A DNA stretch of 13,635 nucleotides from Acidobacteriota bacterium (GTDB lineage: Bacteria > Acidobacteriota > Terriglobia > Terriglobales > Acidobacteriaceae): assembly GCA_021782675.1 (NCBI GenBank), contig JAJXUS010000009.1:1-13635 (forward strand), in the 5' to 3' direction. How positions within the stretch are numbered: the stretch's first letter is position 1; each line of letters starts with the position of its first letter. Under the pieces are notes generated by a model, which was not told where the DNA came from, searched no databases, and was given only the letters and a program-made list of their open reading frames with translations. The translations under genes and the position numbers were made by a program. Shown here piece by piece: positions 1 to 8,546 of the stretch.

Positions 1-1
1 A

Positions 2-2515
2 GCCGCCGAACGGCGGCACATGACCTTCGCGCCTGACCCCGCAACGCATAGCCGCTGCACCATCGGTGGCATGATCGGCAACAACTCCTGCGGCGTCCAT
101 GCGCTGATGGGCGGCAAGACCGTCGACAATGTCGAATCGCTGCGTGTGATGCTGTATGACGGCACCGTGATGGACGTCGGCGCCACATCCGAAGACGACC
201 TCTCAGCGATCATCGCCGCGGGCGGCCGCAAGGGGCAGATTTACGCTGGACTCCGCGACCTGCGCGACCGCTATGGAGAACTTGTCCGCCAGCGGTTTCC
301 GAAGATTCCGCGCCGCGTCTCCGGATTCAACCTGGATGAACTGCTGCCCGAAAATGGTTTCCACGTGGCACGCGCGCTGGTGGGTACTGAGGGCACCTGC
401 GTCACGGTGCTCAACGCCACACTGCAGCTCATGCACAGTCCGCCCTGTCGCGTACTGGTTGGCCTCGGGTTTGACGATCCGTTTCTCGCCGCGGACGCGG
501 TGCCTGCCATCCTGCACCACAAGCCGATCGGCCTCGAAGGTTTCGATGGCATGCTGGTGCAGTTTATGCGGCTGAAGCACCTGGCCCTTGATGATCTGGG
601 TCTGCTGCCCGACGGTGACGGCCATCTTCTGGTCGAATTTGGCGCAGAAACACGCGAAGATGCCGAGGTCCAGGCCAGAGATTTGATTGCCGCCTGTGAG
701 CACTACACGCCACGCCCGCATGCGCGGCTCTACTCCGCAGCCGAGGCAGCCCGCGTGTGGCATGTGCGGGAATCCGCTCTTGGCGCCACTGTGTTTGTAC
801 CCGGCCAGCCGCTGCGCTGGGAGGGTTGGGAAGACTCCGCCGTCGCCCCGGAACGGCTGGGTGGGTACCTGCGCGATCTGTTCCAGGCCATGAAGCCCTA
901 TGGCTATTCGACGCCCATGTATGGACACTTCGGCCAGGGATGCGTGCATCTGCGCTACAACTTCGACCTTGAAACCGAAACTGGCATTCGCAAGTTCCGC
1001 CGCTTTCTGGATGAGGCCGCCGACATCACTGTCGCCCACGGCGGCTCATTTTCCGGGGAGCATGGCGATGGCCAGGCGCGTGCCGCCCTGCTGCCCAAGA
1101 TGTACGGCCCGGAGCTGATCGAAGCCTTCAATCAGTTCAAGCGCTTGTGGGATCCGGACAACCGCATGAATCCCGGCAAAATGGTGGATCCCATCCGCAT
1201 CTATCAGCCGGAAGACAATCTCCGCCAGGGAGCCGGCTACACCCCACAACAAGTCGCCACGCACTTTCAGTTTCCAGAAGATGGCGGCTCTTTCTCGAAC
1301 GCCACGCTGCGCTGCGTAGGTGTGGGCGCCTGCCGCAAGGAAACCGCCGGCACCATGTGCCCCAGCTATATGGCGACCCGCGAAGAACAGCACTCCACCC
1401 GCGGGCGCGCGCATCTGCTCTGGGAGATGCTGCAGGGTGAGTTGAGGCCCGAAGGCTGGCAGAGCGAGCCCGTCAAAGAGGCGCTCGATCTTTGCCTCTC
1501 CTGCAAGGGCTGCAAGCACGAGTGTCCCGTCAACGTGGATGTCGCCACCTACAAAGCGGAGTTCCTGTCGCACTACTACGAAACGAAGGTGCGGCCGCTG
1601 CCCAATTACGCCTTTGGATGGATGGATCGCTGGGCGCGCCTGGCTTCGAACTTCCCCGCCATCGCCAATCTCCCGGGCCAGTTGCCGCTGGTGCGCGACT
1701 TTGCCAAAGGGTTTCTTGGAATTGCGCGCGAGAGGAAGTTTCCCGAGTTTGCGCCGCGCAGCTTTCAGCGCACCTTTGCGCCACAGCCGGCAACGGGGTC
1801 GCAACGTACCGTGCTGCTATGGGCCGACACGTGGAATAACTATTTTCACCCGCAGGTCTCGCATTCCGCGGTGCGTGCCCTGCAGCAGGCAGGTTTTCAC
1901 GTGGAGGTCCCGCGCGGCCACCACTGTTGCGGCCGGCCGCTCTATGACTTCGGCATGCTGGGCCGCGCCCGGCAGTATCTGCTGGAGGTTCTGAAAACGC
2001 TCGAGGCACAATTCGCCGCGGGCACCCCGATTCTCGTGCTGGAGCCTAGCTGCGCCAGCGTCTTCCGGGATGAAGCGCTCAACCTGCTGGCCGACGATCC
2101 GCGGGCCCGCAAGCTTGCCGCACAGACTTTTCTGCTGGGAGAATTTCTTGCCCGGGAAGCCCCGGACTATGTGGCGGCGGCGCTGGACAGCAAACACATC
2201 GTGGTCCATGGGCACTGCCACGAGAAGCCCTTCATGGCGCCACAGATCGATCTCCTCAAGCGCTCGGGCGCCATGCCGCAACTGCTCGACTCCGGCTGCT
2301 GCGGCATGGCCGGCCCCTTCGGCTTTGAACGGGAGAAATACGAAATCTCGAAAACTCTTGCGGAGCGCGTACTGCTGCCCGCCGCGCGCCACGCAGCCAG
2401 CGACACGCTGATTGTCACCAATGGCTTCAGTTGCCGCGAGCAGATTCTGCAGCTCTCCGGCCGCCGCGCCATGCACCTGGCGGAGGCACTCGCGCCCCCG
2501 GACGCACGCCGCTGA
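2..2515 (+). CDS. FAD-linked oxidase / Fe-S oxidoreductase fusion, YdiJ-like 2-hydroxyacid dehydrogenase (5' partial)
   Basis: This is the C-terminal 837 codons of a flavin plus Fe-S dehydrogenase. The frame is open to the left edge and begins inside the FAD-binding domain, so ATG 20 is internal, not the start. Residues here count from ATG 20. The FAD-binding loop GGMIGNNSCG is at 16-25. The FAD-oxidase C-terminal domain spans about 130-395 and contains GEHGDGQ near 345-352. Two ferredoxin-type clusters follow: C432, C438, C447 and C492xxC495xxC498xxxC502P. The CCG-type Fe-S domain has C636-C637-G638 and C760-C761-G762, with EPSC at C678. This order matches the family of E. coli YdiJ (about 1,018 residues, reported to oxidise D-2-hydroxyglutarate) and related D-lactate dehydrogenases. 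The substrate cannot be fixed from sequence; electrons probably leave through the Fe-S centres to the respiratory chain. The gene converges on the aminopeptidase gene across a terminator. Confidence 0.93.
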   Translation, partial: AAERRHMTFAPDPATHSRCTIGGMIGNNSCGVHALMGGKTVDNVESLRVMLYDGTVMDVGATSEDDLSAIIAAGGRKGQIYAGLRDLRDRYGELVRQRFPKIPRRVSGFNLDELLPENGFHVARALVGTEGTCVTVLNATLQLMHSPPCRVLVGLGFDDPFLAADAVPAILHHKPIGLEGFDGMLVQFMRLKHLALDDLGLLPDGDGHLLVEFGAETREDAEVQARDLIAACEHYTPRPHARLYSAAEAARVWHVRESALGATVFVPGQPLRWEGWEDSAVAPERLGGYLRDLFQAMKPYGYSTPMYGHFGQGCVHLRYNFDLETETGIRKFRRFLDEAADITVAHGGSFSGEHGDGQARAALLPKMYGPELIEAFNQFKRLWDPDNRMNPGKMVDPIRIYQPEDNLRQGAGYTPQQVATHFQFPEDGGSFSNATLRCVGVGACRKETAGTMCPSYMATREEQHSTRGRAHLLWEMLQGELRPEGWQSEPVKEALDLCLSCKGCKHECPVNVDVATYKAEFLSHYYETKVRPLPNYAFGWMDRWARLASNFPAIANLPGQLPLVRDFAKGFLGIARERKFPEFAPRSFQRTFAPQPATGSQRTVLLWADTWNNYFHPQVSHSAVRALQQAGFHVEVPRGHHCCGRPLYDFGMLGRARQYLLEVLKTLEAQFAAGTPILVLEPSCASVFRDEALNLLADDPRARKLAAQTFLLGEFLAREAPDYVAAALDSKHIVVHGHCHEKPFMAPQIDLLKRSGAMPQLLDSGCCGMAGPFGFEREKYEISKTLAERVLLPAARHAASDTLIVTNGFSCREQILQLSGRRAMHLAEALAPPDARR

Positions 2516-2545
2516 CCCGTTAATCCCGGAGTTCCCAGGCAAATA

Positions 2546-2581
2546 AAAATCCCAGGCCTCGATGACGAGACCTGGGATTTT
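2546..2581. terminator. Bidirectional rho-independent terminator
   Basis: Arms 2546-2561 and 2566-2581 form a 16-bp stem with a single mismatch (2557/2570) around the loop ATGA. The outer four pairs are A:T, so each strand ends the hairpin in a run of T. It lies 30 bases after the stop at 2515 and 18 bases after the opposing stop at 2600, as expected for a terminator shared by two convergent genes. Confidence 0.9.
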
Positions 2582-2599
2582 CTCGTGGTACAAATCGGC

Positions 2600-5242
2600 T
2601 TATTGCGCCGTCAGATGCTGCTGGTCCATCCAGCTCGCCAGCTTAGGCTGCTGCGCGCTGCGGAAGGCAACGCAGTCGTGAATCTCGTCCTCCGCCCGCT
2701 TCAACGCATTTTGCGAGGCGGGCACGGGGTGCGTACTGAAGAAGCTCTGCACCTCCTGCGCCTTGCTGTCGCTGCAGAACGATCCCGTTGAACCGACGAG
2801 GTAGCCGCCCATCATGGTTGTGATCTGCGACTTGACCCTGGGCCAGTTCTGCTGGATATACTGCCACGCAATGTCTCGCGTGTCGCGGCTTCGCAGCGCC
2901 ACAATCATGAAAATGATTGAGTCCTGGTTGCGCACCTGTCCCGATGTTGCGTAGTCCAGCGCACGGCGCAACAGTGCCGGATTGTGGAACGTGGCCAGGG
3001 CGTACAGGGTCATCGTCTTCTCATCCGGATTGTTCGTCGTCTGGCTGACCTTTTGCAGCTTATCGAAAAGCGCGGCATCACCGTTCGCCGTTGCAATAAA
3101 GCCGGCCGGACGCACCATGGTCGGATCCACGCTGGCCGGATTCTCAAGATACTGGTTCGTGATCTCCCGTGCCTGCGCGATTACCTGCGGATCCTTACCC
3201 AGTTCGCCCAGTATGCCGAAGAGCGATGCTCGCAGTTGGATCGTATCGGGCGTATCGTTCGGCCCCGGCGTCTTCACCCGCTCGTAGGCCGGACCAAACT
3301 GCTTGCGGATCCATGCCGCCAATCGTGTCCTTTCCTCGGGCGTCGCAATCCGCTCATCCACGCTCATCAGCGCGCCCGCCAGTTCCCGAATGACGCCATA
3401 GCTGTTGTCATTCCGCAGCGCAGCGACAAGGTTCATGTAGTCGCCGATGCTGCCGCGGCCAGAGCGCATCAGAGCCCAAATATTGCCGGCAAAACCAATA
3501 CGCTCCGACGCCGTAAGCTGCGTCTCGATCCCGTCAAGGATTTTGTTATAGTCCGCCGGCGCATACTCCGTGCGATAGTAGCCCTTGTCGTTGGCATTGG
3601 CGTAAAACAGGCCACCCGCCGGGACAGCCATTGACTGCTGCGCGGAGCTCAACAGTTCACACTTGGGTGTTTCGTTCGCCCCGGGTCCGGTCTTGAAGCA
3701 GACGGGGACGGTCCAGGTCTGGGAGCCAGACGGCACACTCGGCGTAATGTAAAAGCGCCGTTGGCTGGCCGTCGTCTTGCCGCCCGCCGGTGCGCTGAAC
3801 TTCAACAGCGGAACGCCTGCCTGTCCGATAAAGCTGTCCATCACCTTGTCGATCGGCTTGCCACTGACCGCCGTCTGCGCATTCCAGAAGTCTTCCGCCG
3901 TAGCGTTGCCGTAAATGTGCGCCGACAGATATTTATGCACGCCCTGCCGGAAGACCTCGGGCGTCTCATAATTCTCCGTCATGCCCAGAACGGCCCCGCC
4001 CTTTTGATATGTGATGCCATCGAACATTTCGTTGATCTCACCCGGCGTGTCTGCCTTGGCGCGAATCGCCCGCGTAATCTTGCCCGCGTCGTAGTTCAGC
4101 ACGCCGTCCATCGAGAGCGCGTCATCCTGGCTGATATTCCAGTTCGGCTTCCATGCGTTGACGGCCTTGCTCTCCATCCAGGTCGCAAACCCTTCGTTCA
4201 GCCACAGGTTGTTCCACCACTGCATGGTGACCATGTCGCCGAACCACTGGTGTGCCATCTCATGCGCCACGTCCACAGCTACCAGTTTCTTCGCTCCAAT
4301 GGACGCAGTCTTCGGATCCACCAGCAGCGCGGTCTCGCGATATGTGATCGCGCCGAAGTTCTCCATCGCGCCCGCTTCAAAGTCCGGGATGGCGATCATA
4401 TCCAGCTTTGGCATTGGATACTTGATGCCAAAATATGTGTCGTAGTAGTGCAGGAAAAACTCTGCCGCGTGCAGCGCGTAGCCCGTCATCTGCACCTTAT
4501 CCGGCGTCGCGCAGGCGCGGATCGGCACACCGTCGCTCGAACCGGACTGGCACTGGAAATCCCCCACCAAAAACGCAACCAGATAGGTGGACATCTTCGG
4601 CGTGGTTGCAAACTTCACCGTGTGCTTGCCGGCGCCTGGCCCCGGCTTATCGGCAATAACATTCGTGTTGGAGATCGCCGTGTCGCCCTTGTCGACAATC
4701 AGCGTCGTCGCGAACGTGGCCTTCATCGCCGGCTCGTCAAAGGATGGGAAAGCCCGTCGCGCATCGGTCGGCTCAAACTGCGTCACCGCGTAGTTACGCT
4801 TCGCTGTCTTCGATAAGTAAAACCCGCGCAACTGTCCGTTCAGAATCCCCGTGTAGTCAATGTGAAGGGTGGCCTTGCCGGCCGGTAATTGGTTGGGAAC
4901 GGTGAAGGTCGCCTGTTGCCTGGCCTTATCTTCCGTCACCTGCGCGGTCTGCGTTTTTCCGCCAGCCGTTATCGTCACCTTCTCAAAGGTGATCTGCGCC
5001 GCATTCAACACGATATCGCTGGCTGGCTGGGCCAGCGTCACGTCGATCGTCTCTTTACCTGAAAACGTCGCAGCCTTCAGGTCCGGCGTAAGAGTCAGCG
5101 CGTAGTGTTGCGGCTTCACAGTATCCGGGAGCCGTTGCCCATGCGCCAAGGGGGCTGCCGCGCCTATAAAGCCAGCCACACCCGCCAGCATGGCCGTTCC
5201 GTAGATCATTCTCTGTAGACTTTGCAAAGGGATTTTCTCCAT
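2600..5242 (-). CDS. Secreted M1 family zinc aminopeptidase (PepN/ERAP-like)
   Basis: An 880-residue exported metallo-aminopeptidase that should remove N-terminal residues from peptides in the periplasm. Counting from ATG 5242, a signal peptide covers about 1-35 (hydrophobic run TAMLAGVAGFIGAAAP, cleavage near AHG). The M1 N-terminal beta domain follows. The substrate-binding GAMEN motif is at 291-295. The zinc site HEMAH is at 327-331 with the third ligand E350 in NEGFATW, exactly HExxH-x18-E. The catalytic tyrosine is probably Y412 (GITYQKG). The C-terminal half is an ERAP1_C-like helical domain, and the length is normal for the family. A GTG six bases upstream (5248) is the only longer start, since TAA closes the frame two codons before it. 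Neither start has a clear Shine-Dalgarno, so the choice is uncertain. It lies about 110 bases after the CopD gene on the same strand. All catalytic residues are present. Confidence 0.95.
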   Translation of the reverse strand: MEKIPLQSLQRMIYGTAMLAGVAGFIGAAAPLAHGQRLPDTVKPQHYALTLTPDLKAATFSGKETIDVTLAQPASDIVLNAAQITFEKVTITAGGKTQTAQVTEDKARQQATFTVPNQLPAGKATLHIDYTGILNGQLRGFYLSKTAKRNYAVTQFEPTDARRAFPSFDEPAMKATFATTLIVDKGDTAISNTNVIADKPGPGAGKHTVKFATTPKMSTYLVAFLVGDFQCQSGSSDGVPIRACATPDKVQMTGYALHAAEFFLHYYDTYFGIKYPMPKLDMIAIPDFEAGAMENFGAITYRETALLVDPKTASIGAKKLVAVDVAHEMAHQWFGDMVTMQWWNNLWLNEGFATWMESKAVNAWKPNWNISQDDALSMDGVLNYDAGKITRAIRAKADTPGEINEMFDGITYQKGGAVLGMTENYETPEVFRQGVHKYLSAHIYGNATAEDFWNAQTAVSGKPIDKVMDSFIGQAGVPLLKFSAPAGGKTTASQRRFYITPSVPSGSQTWTVPVCFKTGPGANETPKCELLSSAQQSMAVPAGGLFYANANDKGYYRTEYAPADYNKILDGIETQLTASERIGFAGNIWALMRSGRGSIGDYMNLVAALRNDNSYGVIRELAGALMSVDERIATPEERTRLAAWIRKQFGPAYERVKTPGPNDTPDTIQLRASLFGILGELGKDPQVIAQAREITNQYLENPASVDPTMVRPAGFIATANGDAALFDKLQKVSQTTNNPDEKTMTLYALATFHNPALLRRALDYATSGQVRNQDSIIFMIVALRSRDTRDIAWQYIQQNWPRVKSQITTMMGGYLVGSTGSFCSDSKAQEVQSFFSTHPVPASQNALKRAEDEIHDCVAFRSAQQPKLASWMDQQHLTAQ

Positions 5243-5353
5243 CGACACGATTTATGCGCGCGAGCCCCGGAGAAACCGCGCACCGGAGGCTGCCTCTAGC
5301 ACTCCATACGATACCTGCAACGCCGAAGTTCCGTCACTTCACTCGGCCTATCG

Positions 5354-6982
5354 TCAGGCTTCGCGATAGTTCAGCAGCACCAGCCCGATCGCAATCAGAC
5401 AAACGGGCCAGAGGACCGCAGCCACCGTCCGGACGCGGGTCAGACGCGACGATCGAATCTCGATCCATCGCGACCAGCCGGCAATGACCGCGAAAACGGC
5501 AATGGCGGCGTGGCTCATGCTCGTCAGTAGCTCTTCCTGCGCACTGCCCATGGCATGCTCGTGCAGCAGCAGAATCGCTCCACCCAGCGCGCACACGCCC
5601 GGAAATACCAGGGCCGCGCGCGTGTCTTTCAGTGACCAGTTCTGCACGCTCCACTCAAACCCGGCAAAGCACACGATCAGCAGAACAATCAGCCGGTGCA
5701 CCAGGTCCTCCGGGTTGTAGAAACTCACCCAGAAGCCCCGCGGCCCCAGCGGCCACGCCTCTGGATCGGCGCGCAGAAAGAGAAACACCGCCAGTCCAAG
5801 AAACGCCAGCGGCCAGTGACGCGCCCATCGGCCCCACCCCGCCTTCGCAAGAAAGGCCAGCAGGCCCGCCGCCAGTACAACCATCCCAGCCCAGTGATGG
5901 TTGTATTCCGACCAGGCCCGCTCGGCAGCATCGTTCGCTGCTTTCGGGTCATCAGGATTCGCCGCATACTGGCGCTCCGCCTGCGCCATGGAAGCCACCG
6001 GGGGCAATGCTCCTGCGGGTGGGGTTTTCAACCTTGGCCATTGCGGCGTAAATCGCGCAGCGATCTCCGGGAGCGTCACGCGGCCCTGCGTCACATCCAC
6101 CGCCGGCGGCTGCGCGGTAAGCGACGCCGCGGCCAGGATGATGGTGAAGCCGATTCCGATCTCCGCCTCCGAAAAGAGGCGCAACCGCGGAAGAAAGCTT
6201 TGGATCCGCCCAGCCGGCTGCCGCAGCGCCCAGAAATTTGCCGCGCCCAACAGCAACAATGGCCCCAACAGCAGTGTCTTTACGATCAGCACCAGGCCAT
6301 ATCCGGTGCCGTAAATCCCGCTCCAGCTCCCGGTGTATTGCCACGCCAGCAGCACACCGGAGACGACCAGGGCCGCCACACTAACCAACGCAGCCCTGGA
6401 GTAGCGGCGGCTGACAATCTCGCCCATCCGCGCGTCTTGAGATGGAATCGTGCTAAGCAGCAGCCACAGAAACGGCATGCTGCCGATCCATAAAGCGACG
6501 CTCAACTGATGCGTCGCAGTGAGTGCGATCAGAGGCAGCCGATCGTCCATCCGCGAGACAGCGTGGCTCGTCCAGACGGTGCCGCAAATCAAGGGCAGCG
6601 CCAGCAGCAGAGCGGCGGCGTACATTCGGACGGCTCGCCAGAGAAACAGAAGAATCGCAATCGCGCCGGCCATGAGCAGCGCGGATGCCTGGAGAAAATT
6701 TGCCGTCCACAGATCGCTGAGGTGGAGGCCGGCACTTTCGATCAGCAGGGCACCGTCCAGGAAGGCAAAGATCGCCTGCGTCGCGATGAGCCCGACAGCA
6801 GCGAACACCAACAGCCTTCGCCATCGCTGTTGCGGCTCGGCAGACCACCCCGGATACACGATGGGTCGCGGCAGCAGCACCGCAGCAAAGAAGAGGCCGC
6901 CAATCAGAATCGAAGTGAAGGCGAGGGTTGCGGCCCGCAACACCACAGCCGCCAATGCGTAGTCACGTAAAAACCAGAGCAA
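5354..6982 (-). CDS. CopD-family polytopic membrane protein with extra histidine-bearing C-terminal membrane module
   Basis: A 542-residue integral membrane protein. The N-terminal part, about residues 1-295, resembles the CopD copper-resistance family: roughly eight hydrophobic segments, with WTSHA (H140) and ATHQLSVALWIG (H158) like the conserved CopD histidine region. A mostly soluble, probably periplasmic linker spans about 296-355. A second module, 356-542, has about five membrane segments carrying NHHW (H362, H363), EDLVHR (H429), LLLHEHAM (H474, H476) and MSHA (H491). These could bind metal or haem, which is inference. CopD relatives are tied to copper handling, but the substrate here is unproven. 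The start is TTG, with GAGG five bases upstream; the next in-frame methionine is residue 104 and would remove about three membrane segments. It lies 25 bases after the LprI-like gene, so it is probably co-transcribed with it. Confidence 0.85.
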   Translation of the reverse strand: MLWFLRDYALAAVVLRAATLAFTSILIGGLFFAAVLLPRPIVYPGWSAEPQQRWRRLLVFAAVGLIATQAIFAFLDGALLIESAGLHLSDLWTANFLQASALLMAGAIAILLFLWRAVRMYAAALLLALPLICGTVWTSHAVSRMDDRLPLIALTATHQLSVALWIGSMPFLWLLLSTIPSQDARMGEIVSRRYSRAALVSVAALVVSGVLLAWQYTGSWSGIYGTGYGLVLIVKTLLLGPLLLLGAANFWALRQPAGRIQSFLPRLRLFSEAEIGIGFTIILAAASLTAQPPAVDVTQGRVTLPEIAARFTPQWPRLKTPPAGALPPVASMAQAERQYAANPDDPKAANDAAERAWSEYNHHWAGMVVLAAGLLAFLAKAGWGRWARHWPLAFLGLAVFLFLRADPEAWPLGPRGFWVSFYNPEDLVHRLIVLLIVCFAGFEWSVQNWSLKDTRAALVFPGVCALGGAILLLHEHAMGSAQEELLTSMSHAAIAVFAVIAGWSRWIEIRSSRLTRVRTVAAVLWPVCLIAIGLVLLNYREA

Positions 6983-6987
6983 ACCAG

Positions 6988-6991
6988 CCTC
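6988..6991 (-). promoter_or_regulatory. Shine-Dalgarno of the CopD-family gene
   Basis: GAGG on the minus strand, five bases before the TTG at 6982. It supports this non-ATG start. Confidence 0.55.
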
Positions 6992-7007
6992 ACAGGCTGC
7001 GCTGTCG

Positions 7008-7565
7008 CTATAGGTGCAGCAGCGAAAAATAGATGGTGTCGAGCTCTTTCATGTGCCCGCGCACGAGCTGGAGACGCGTCAACATTCCCGTGGAAGCTGC
7101 GCCGGAACCCTCGTCAAGCTGATTGGAAGCGGCCGTGGTCGCAGCGTTCAGATAAGCACGCCACTCCCGCTCCATCTGGTCGAACTCCTGCGTCCGGGAA
7201 ACCTGGGGCGCCGATGACGCCGTCTGACCGTTGCTCCCAGGCTCCAGCGCCAGCAGGCCGCGAAGGGCGTTCTCATACGTCTTCAGGTTCAGGTCCGTGA
7301 TGGCGACCCGCTGCGTCAGACACTGGTTGATCGCGGCATTGGTGGCGGCAGAATCACAATCGCCGTCCTTGGCCCGCTGCATTTCCCGGTCAAGAATTCC
7401 GTTGGCCTGACGGCGCAACAGATCACGCTGGGCCTGGACCTGCCCGTTCTGCGTGGCCGCCGGACGACGCGTAGCCGCCGATGCCTGTATTTGCGTGGTT
7501 GCCAGAAACGCGGCGCCCCAGAGCGCCAGTACTGCGACCGGCAAAATATGACTTGCAGCTTTCAA
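7008..7565 (-). CDS. Secreted LprI/DUF1311-like protein
   Basis: A 185-residue exported protein. The signal peptide is residues 1-30, with hydrophobic run ILPVAVLALWGAAFLA and cleavage after ASA. The mature part resembles the lysozyme-inhibitor LprI N-terminal domain (DUF1311): D69-C70 followed by INQC (C82), then DLNLKTYENALRGLL near 91-105, W135 in EREWRAY, and a terminal helix with RLQLVRGHMKELD. Family members usually have further cysteines in the second half. Here those positions are replaced and only C70 and C82 remain in the mature domain, so a single disulphide is possible. Lysozyme inhibition is the property of the founding mycobacterial protein and cannot be assumed here. The start is TTG with GAGGA seven bases upstream. 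The next methionine (62) would delete the signal peptide. It sits 24 bases after the DUF302 gene and 25 bases before the CopD gene. Confidence 0.75.
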   Translation of the reverse strand: MKAASHILPVAVLALWGAAFLATTQIQASAATRRPAATQNGQVQAQRDLLRRQANGILDREMQRAKDGDCDSAATNAAINQCLTQRVAITDLNLKTYENALRGLLALEPGSNGQTASSAPQVSRTQEFDQMEREWRAYLNAATTAASNQLDEGSGAASTGMLTRLQLVRGHMKELDTIYFSLLHL

Positions 7566-7572
7566 GGTCTGT

Positions 7573-7577
7573 TCCTC
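7573..7577 (-). promoter_or_regulatory. Shine-Dalgarno of the LprI-like gene
   Basis: GAGGA on the minus strand, seven bases before TTG 7565. It fixes a TTG start that also restores a complete signal peptide. Confidence 0.65.
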
Positions 7578-7589
7578 ATCGATAGCAAA

Positions 7590-7982
7590 CTATCGTGCAG
7601 CGCCACGAGCCAGCATTTCGACTGCTGCAAGCACAGGCTGCAAAGTATCCCGCAGCGAGTATCGTGCGCTCAGGTATGCCGGATCGTTATACGAGATGCG
7701 GACCTGGCCATCCGCTCCCTCAGCGACCAGAAGCCTCAGCGGCAGGTCCAGGGCAATCAATGGCGCCGCAAGCATCAGCGGCGTACCCGCCTGGGGATTT
7801 CCAAAAATCAGCAGCTTCGTCGGCGGCATCCTCATGCCGGCATTATGGGCCTCGCCGCTGTGGTCCACTGTCACGAACAGCTTGATACCTTTTTCAGCCA
7901 GCAGCGCTTGCAGGCGCTCCACCGTTTCATCGACCGAATGTGCCGATGCGATGCTCACCACCCCTTCGACCGATGCTGTCAC
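7590..7982 (-). CDS. DUF302 family protein
   Basis: A 130-residue protein matching DUF302 along nearly its whole length. The family signature is clear: TKLLIFGNPQAGTPLM near 55-70, LDLPLRLLVAE near 78-88, then YNDPAYLSARY near 98-108. There is no signal peptide or membrane segment, so it is probably cytoplasmic. The biochemical role of DUF302 is not established; members are often found near redox or metal-related genes, consistent with the downstream CopD gene but not proof of function. The start is GTG with GGGAG seven bases upstream. The next in-frame methionine is residue 49, inside the domain. It begins 13 bases after the second DUF507 gene and ends 24 bases before the LprI-like gene, a typical operon arrangement. 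Confidence 0.88.
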   Translation of the reverse strand: MTASVEGVVSIASAHSVDETVERLQALLAEKGIKLFVTVDHSGEAHNAGMRMPPTKLLIFGNPQAGTPLMLAAPLIALDLPLRLLVAEGADGQVRISYNDPAYLSARYSLRDTLQPVLAAVEMLARGAAR

Positions 7983-7989
7983 GCAGACT

Positions 7990-7994
7990 CTCCC
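7990..7994 (-). promoter_or_regulatory. Shine-Dalgarno of the DUF302 gene
   Basis: GGGAG on the minus strand, seven bases before the GTG at 7982. It lies in the 13-base gap after the DUF507 stop and supports the GTG start. Confidence 0.65.
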
Positions 7995-7995
7995 A

Positions 7996-8271
7996 CTACA
8001 GGCCGAGCTTCTTCACTTCTTCCTGATAGTACTTACGGTAAAGAATGTCCCACTCCTGGCTGCCTTCCGGGATATTGCGCTTGTGGGATTGCACTTTGAG
8101 CCGCGCTGCCTGGTCGATCTTCAGTTCCTCGGCAAACAGCCGTTCCAGGGCCTTCCGCGACTCCTGGCGGATGGTGTTGCGGTCTTCGCGGAACTCACAC
8201 TCATCGGTCTCAGCCAGTGTGTCCGCTACCACATGGGCCAGCTTGTTGATTTTGTCCTGAGAGATTCTCAC
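7996..8271 (-). CDS. DUF507 family protein, second of a tandem pair
   Basis: A 91-residue basic, mostly helical protein of the DUF507 family. The signature is at the C-terminus: IPEGSQEWDILYRKYYQEEV near 67-86. The N-terminus MRISQDKINKLAHVVADTL is also typical. The function is unknown; there is no signal peptide, membrane segment or catalytic motif, so it is presumably cytoplasmic. The start is GTG and the protein contains no other methionine, so no ATG start is possible. The GTG overlaps the TGA stop of the upstream paralogue in the four bases GTGA (8271-8268), which implies translational coupling and equal dosage. Only a weak AAGG precedes it, consistent with re-initiation. Confidence 0.9.
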   Translation of the reverse strand: MRISQDKINKLAHVVADTLAETDECEFREDRNTIRQESRKALERLFAEELKIDQAARLKVQSHKRNIPEGSQEWDILYRKYYQEEVKKLGL

Positions 8272-8546
8272 AGTACCGCCTTATATTTGCGCGCCAGCTC
8301 CTGCTTAATCCGCTTGAACATCTCCTGATAGCTCGCGCCCGTGCGCCGCATCTCTTCCTGGTACGCCTCCATAATCAGGCGCACTTCATCGTTGATCCGG
8401 TCCTCGACGGTCATCTCATCCAGCAGGGCCGCCGACACGCGCTCATTCACCAGCGCGACATGATCGGTCCGGATCATGTTTTTGTCGATGAGATGCTTCA
8501 CCGTCTTCCGGCCAAGATACCCGACATAATCCTTCGAGAAATTCAT
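8268..8546 (-). CDS. DUF507 family protein, first of a tandem pair
   Basis: A 92-residue DUF507 paralogue of the downstream gene. It shares the short helical, charged architecture (KDYVGYLGRKTVKHLI near 5-20, EDRINDEVRLIMEAYQEEM near 48-66) but lacks the EGSQEWD segment, so the two copies have diverged strongly. ATG 8546 is preferred because GAGG lies five bases upstream (8555-8552). An in-frame GTG at 8567 would add seven residues of non-family sequence. The gap to the upstream ferredoxin gene is 77 bases, long enough for a separate promoter, although none is convincing. Function unknown; the tandem coupled layout suggests the two products act together, possibly as a heterodimer (inference). 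Confidence 0.86.
   Translation of the reverse strand: MNFSKDYVGYLGRKTVKHLIDKNMIRTDHVALVNERVSAALLDEMTVEDRINDEVRLIMEAYQEEMRRTGASYQEMFKRIKQELARKYKAVL

Noticed and set aside
203..1039. 278-codon minus-strand open frame antisense to the FAD/Fe-S dehydrogenase
   Set aside because: The + strand carries clear FAD-oxidase motifs throughout; the antisense product has no recognisable features.
3761..4816. 351-codon + strand open frame antisense to the aminopeptidase gene
   Set aside because: The opposite strand encodes a complete M1 peptidase with all catalytic motifs. The antisense product has no recognisable domain and is a GC-rich codon shadow.
5325..5340. GAAGT-N6-ACTTC inverted repeat between the CopD-like and aminopeptidase genes
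   Set aside because: A five-base stem without a T-run is too weak to call a terminator or operator.
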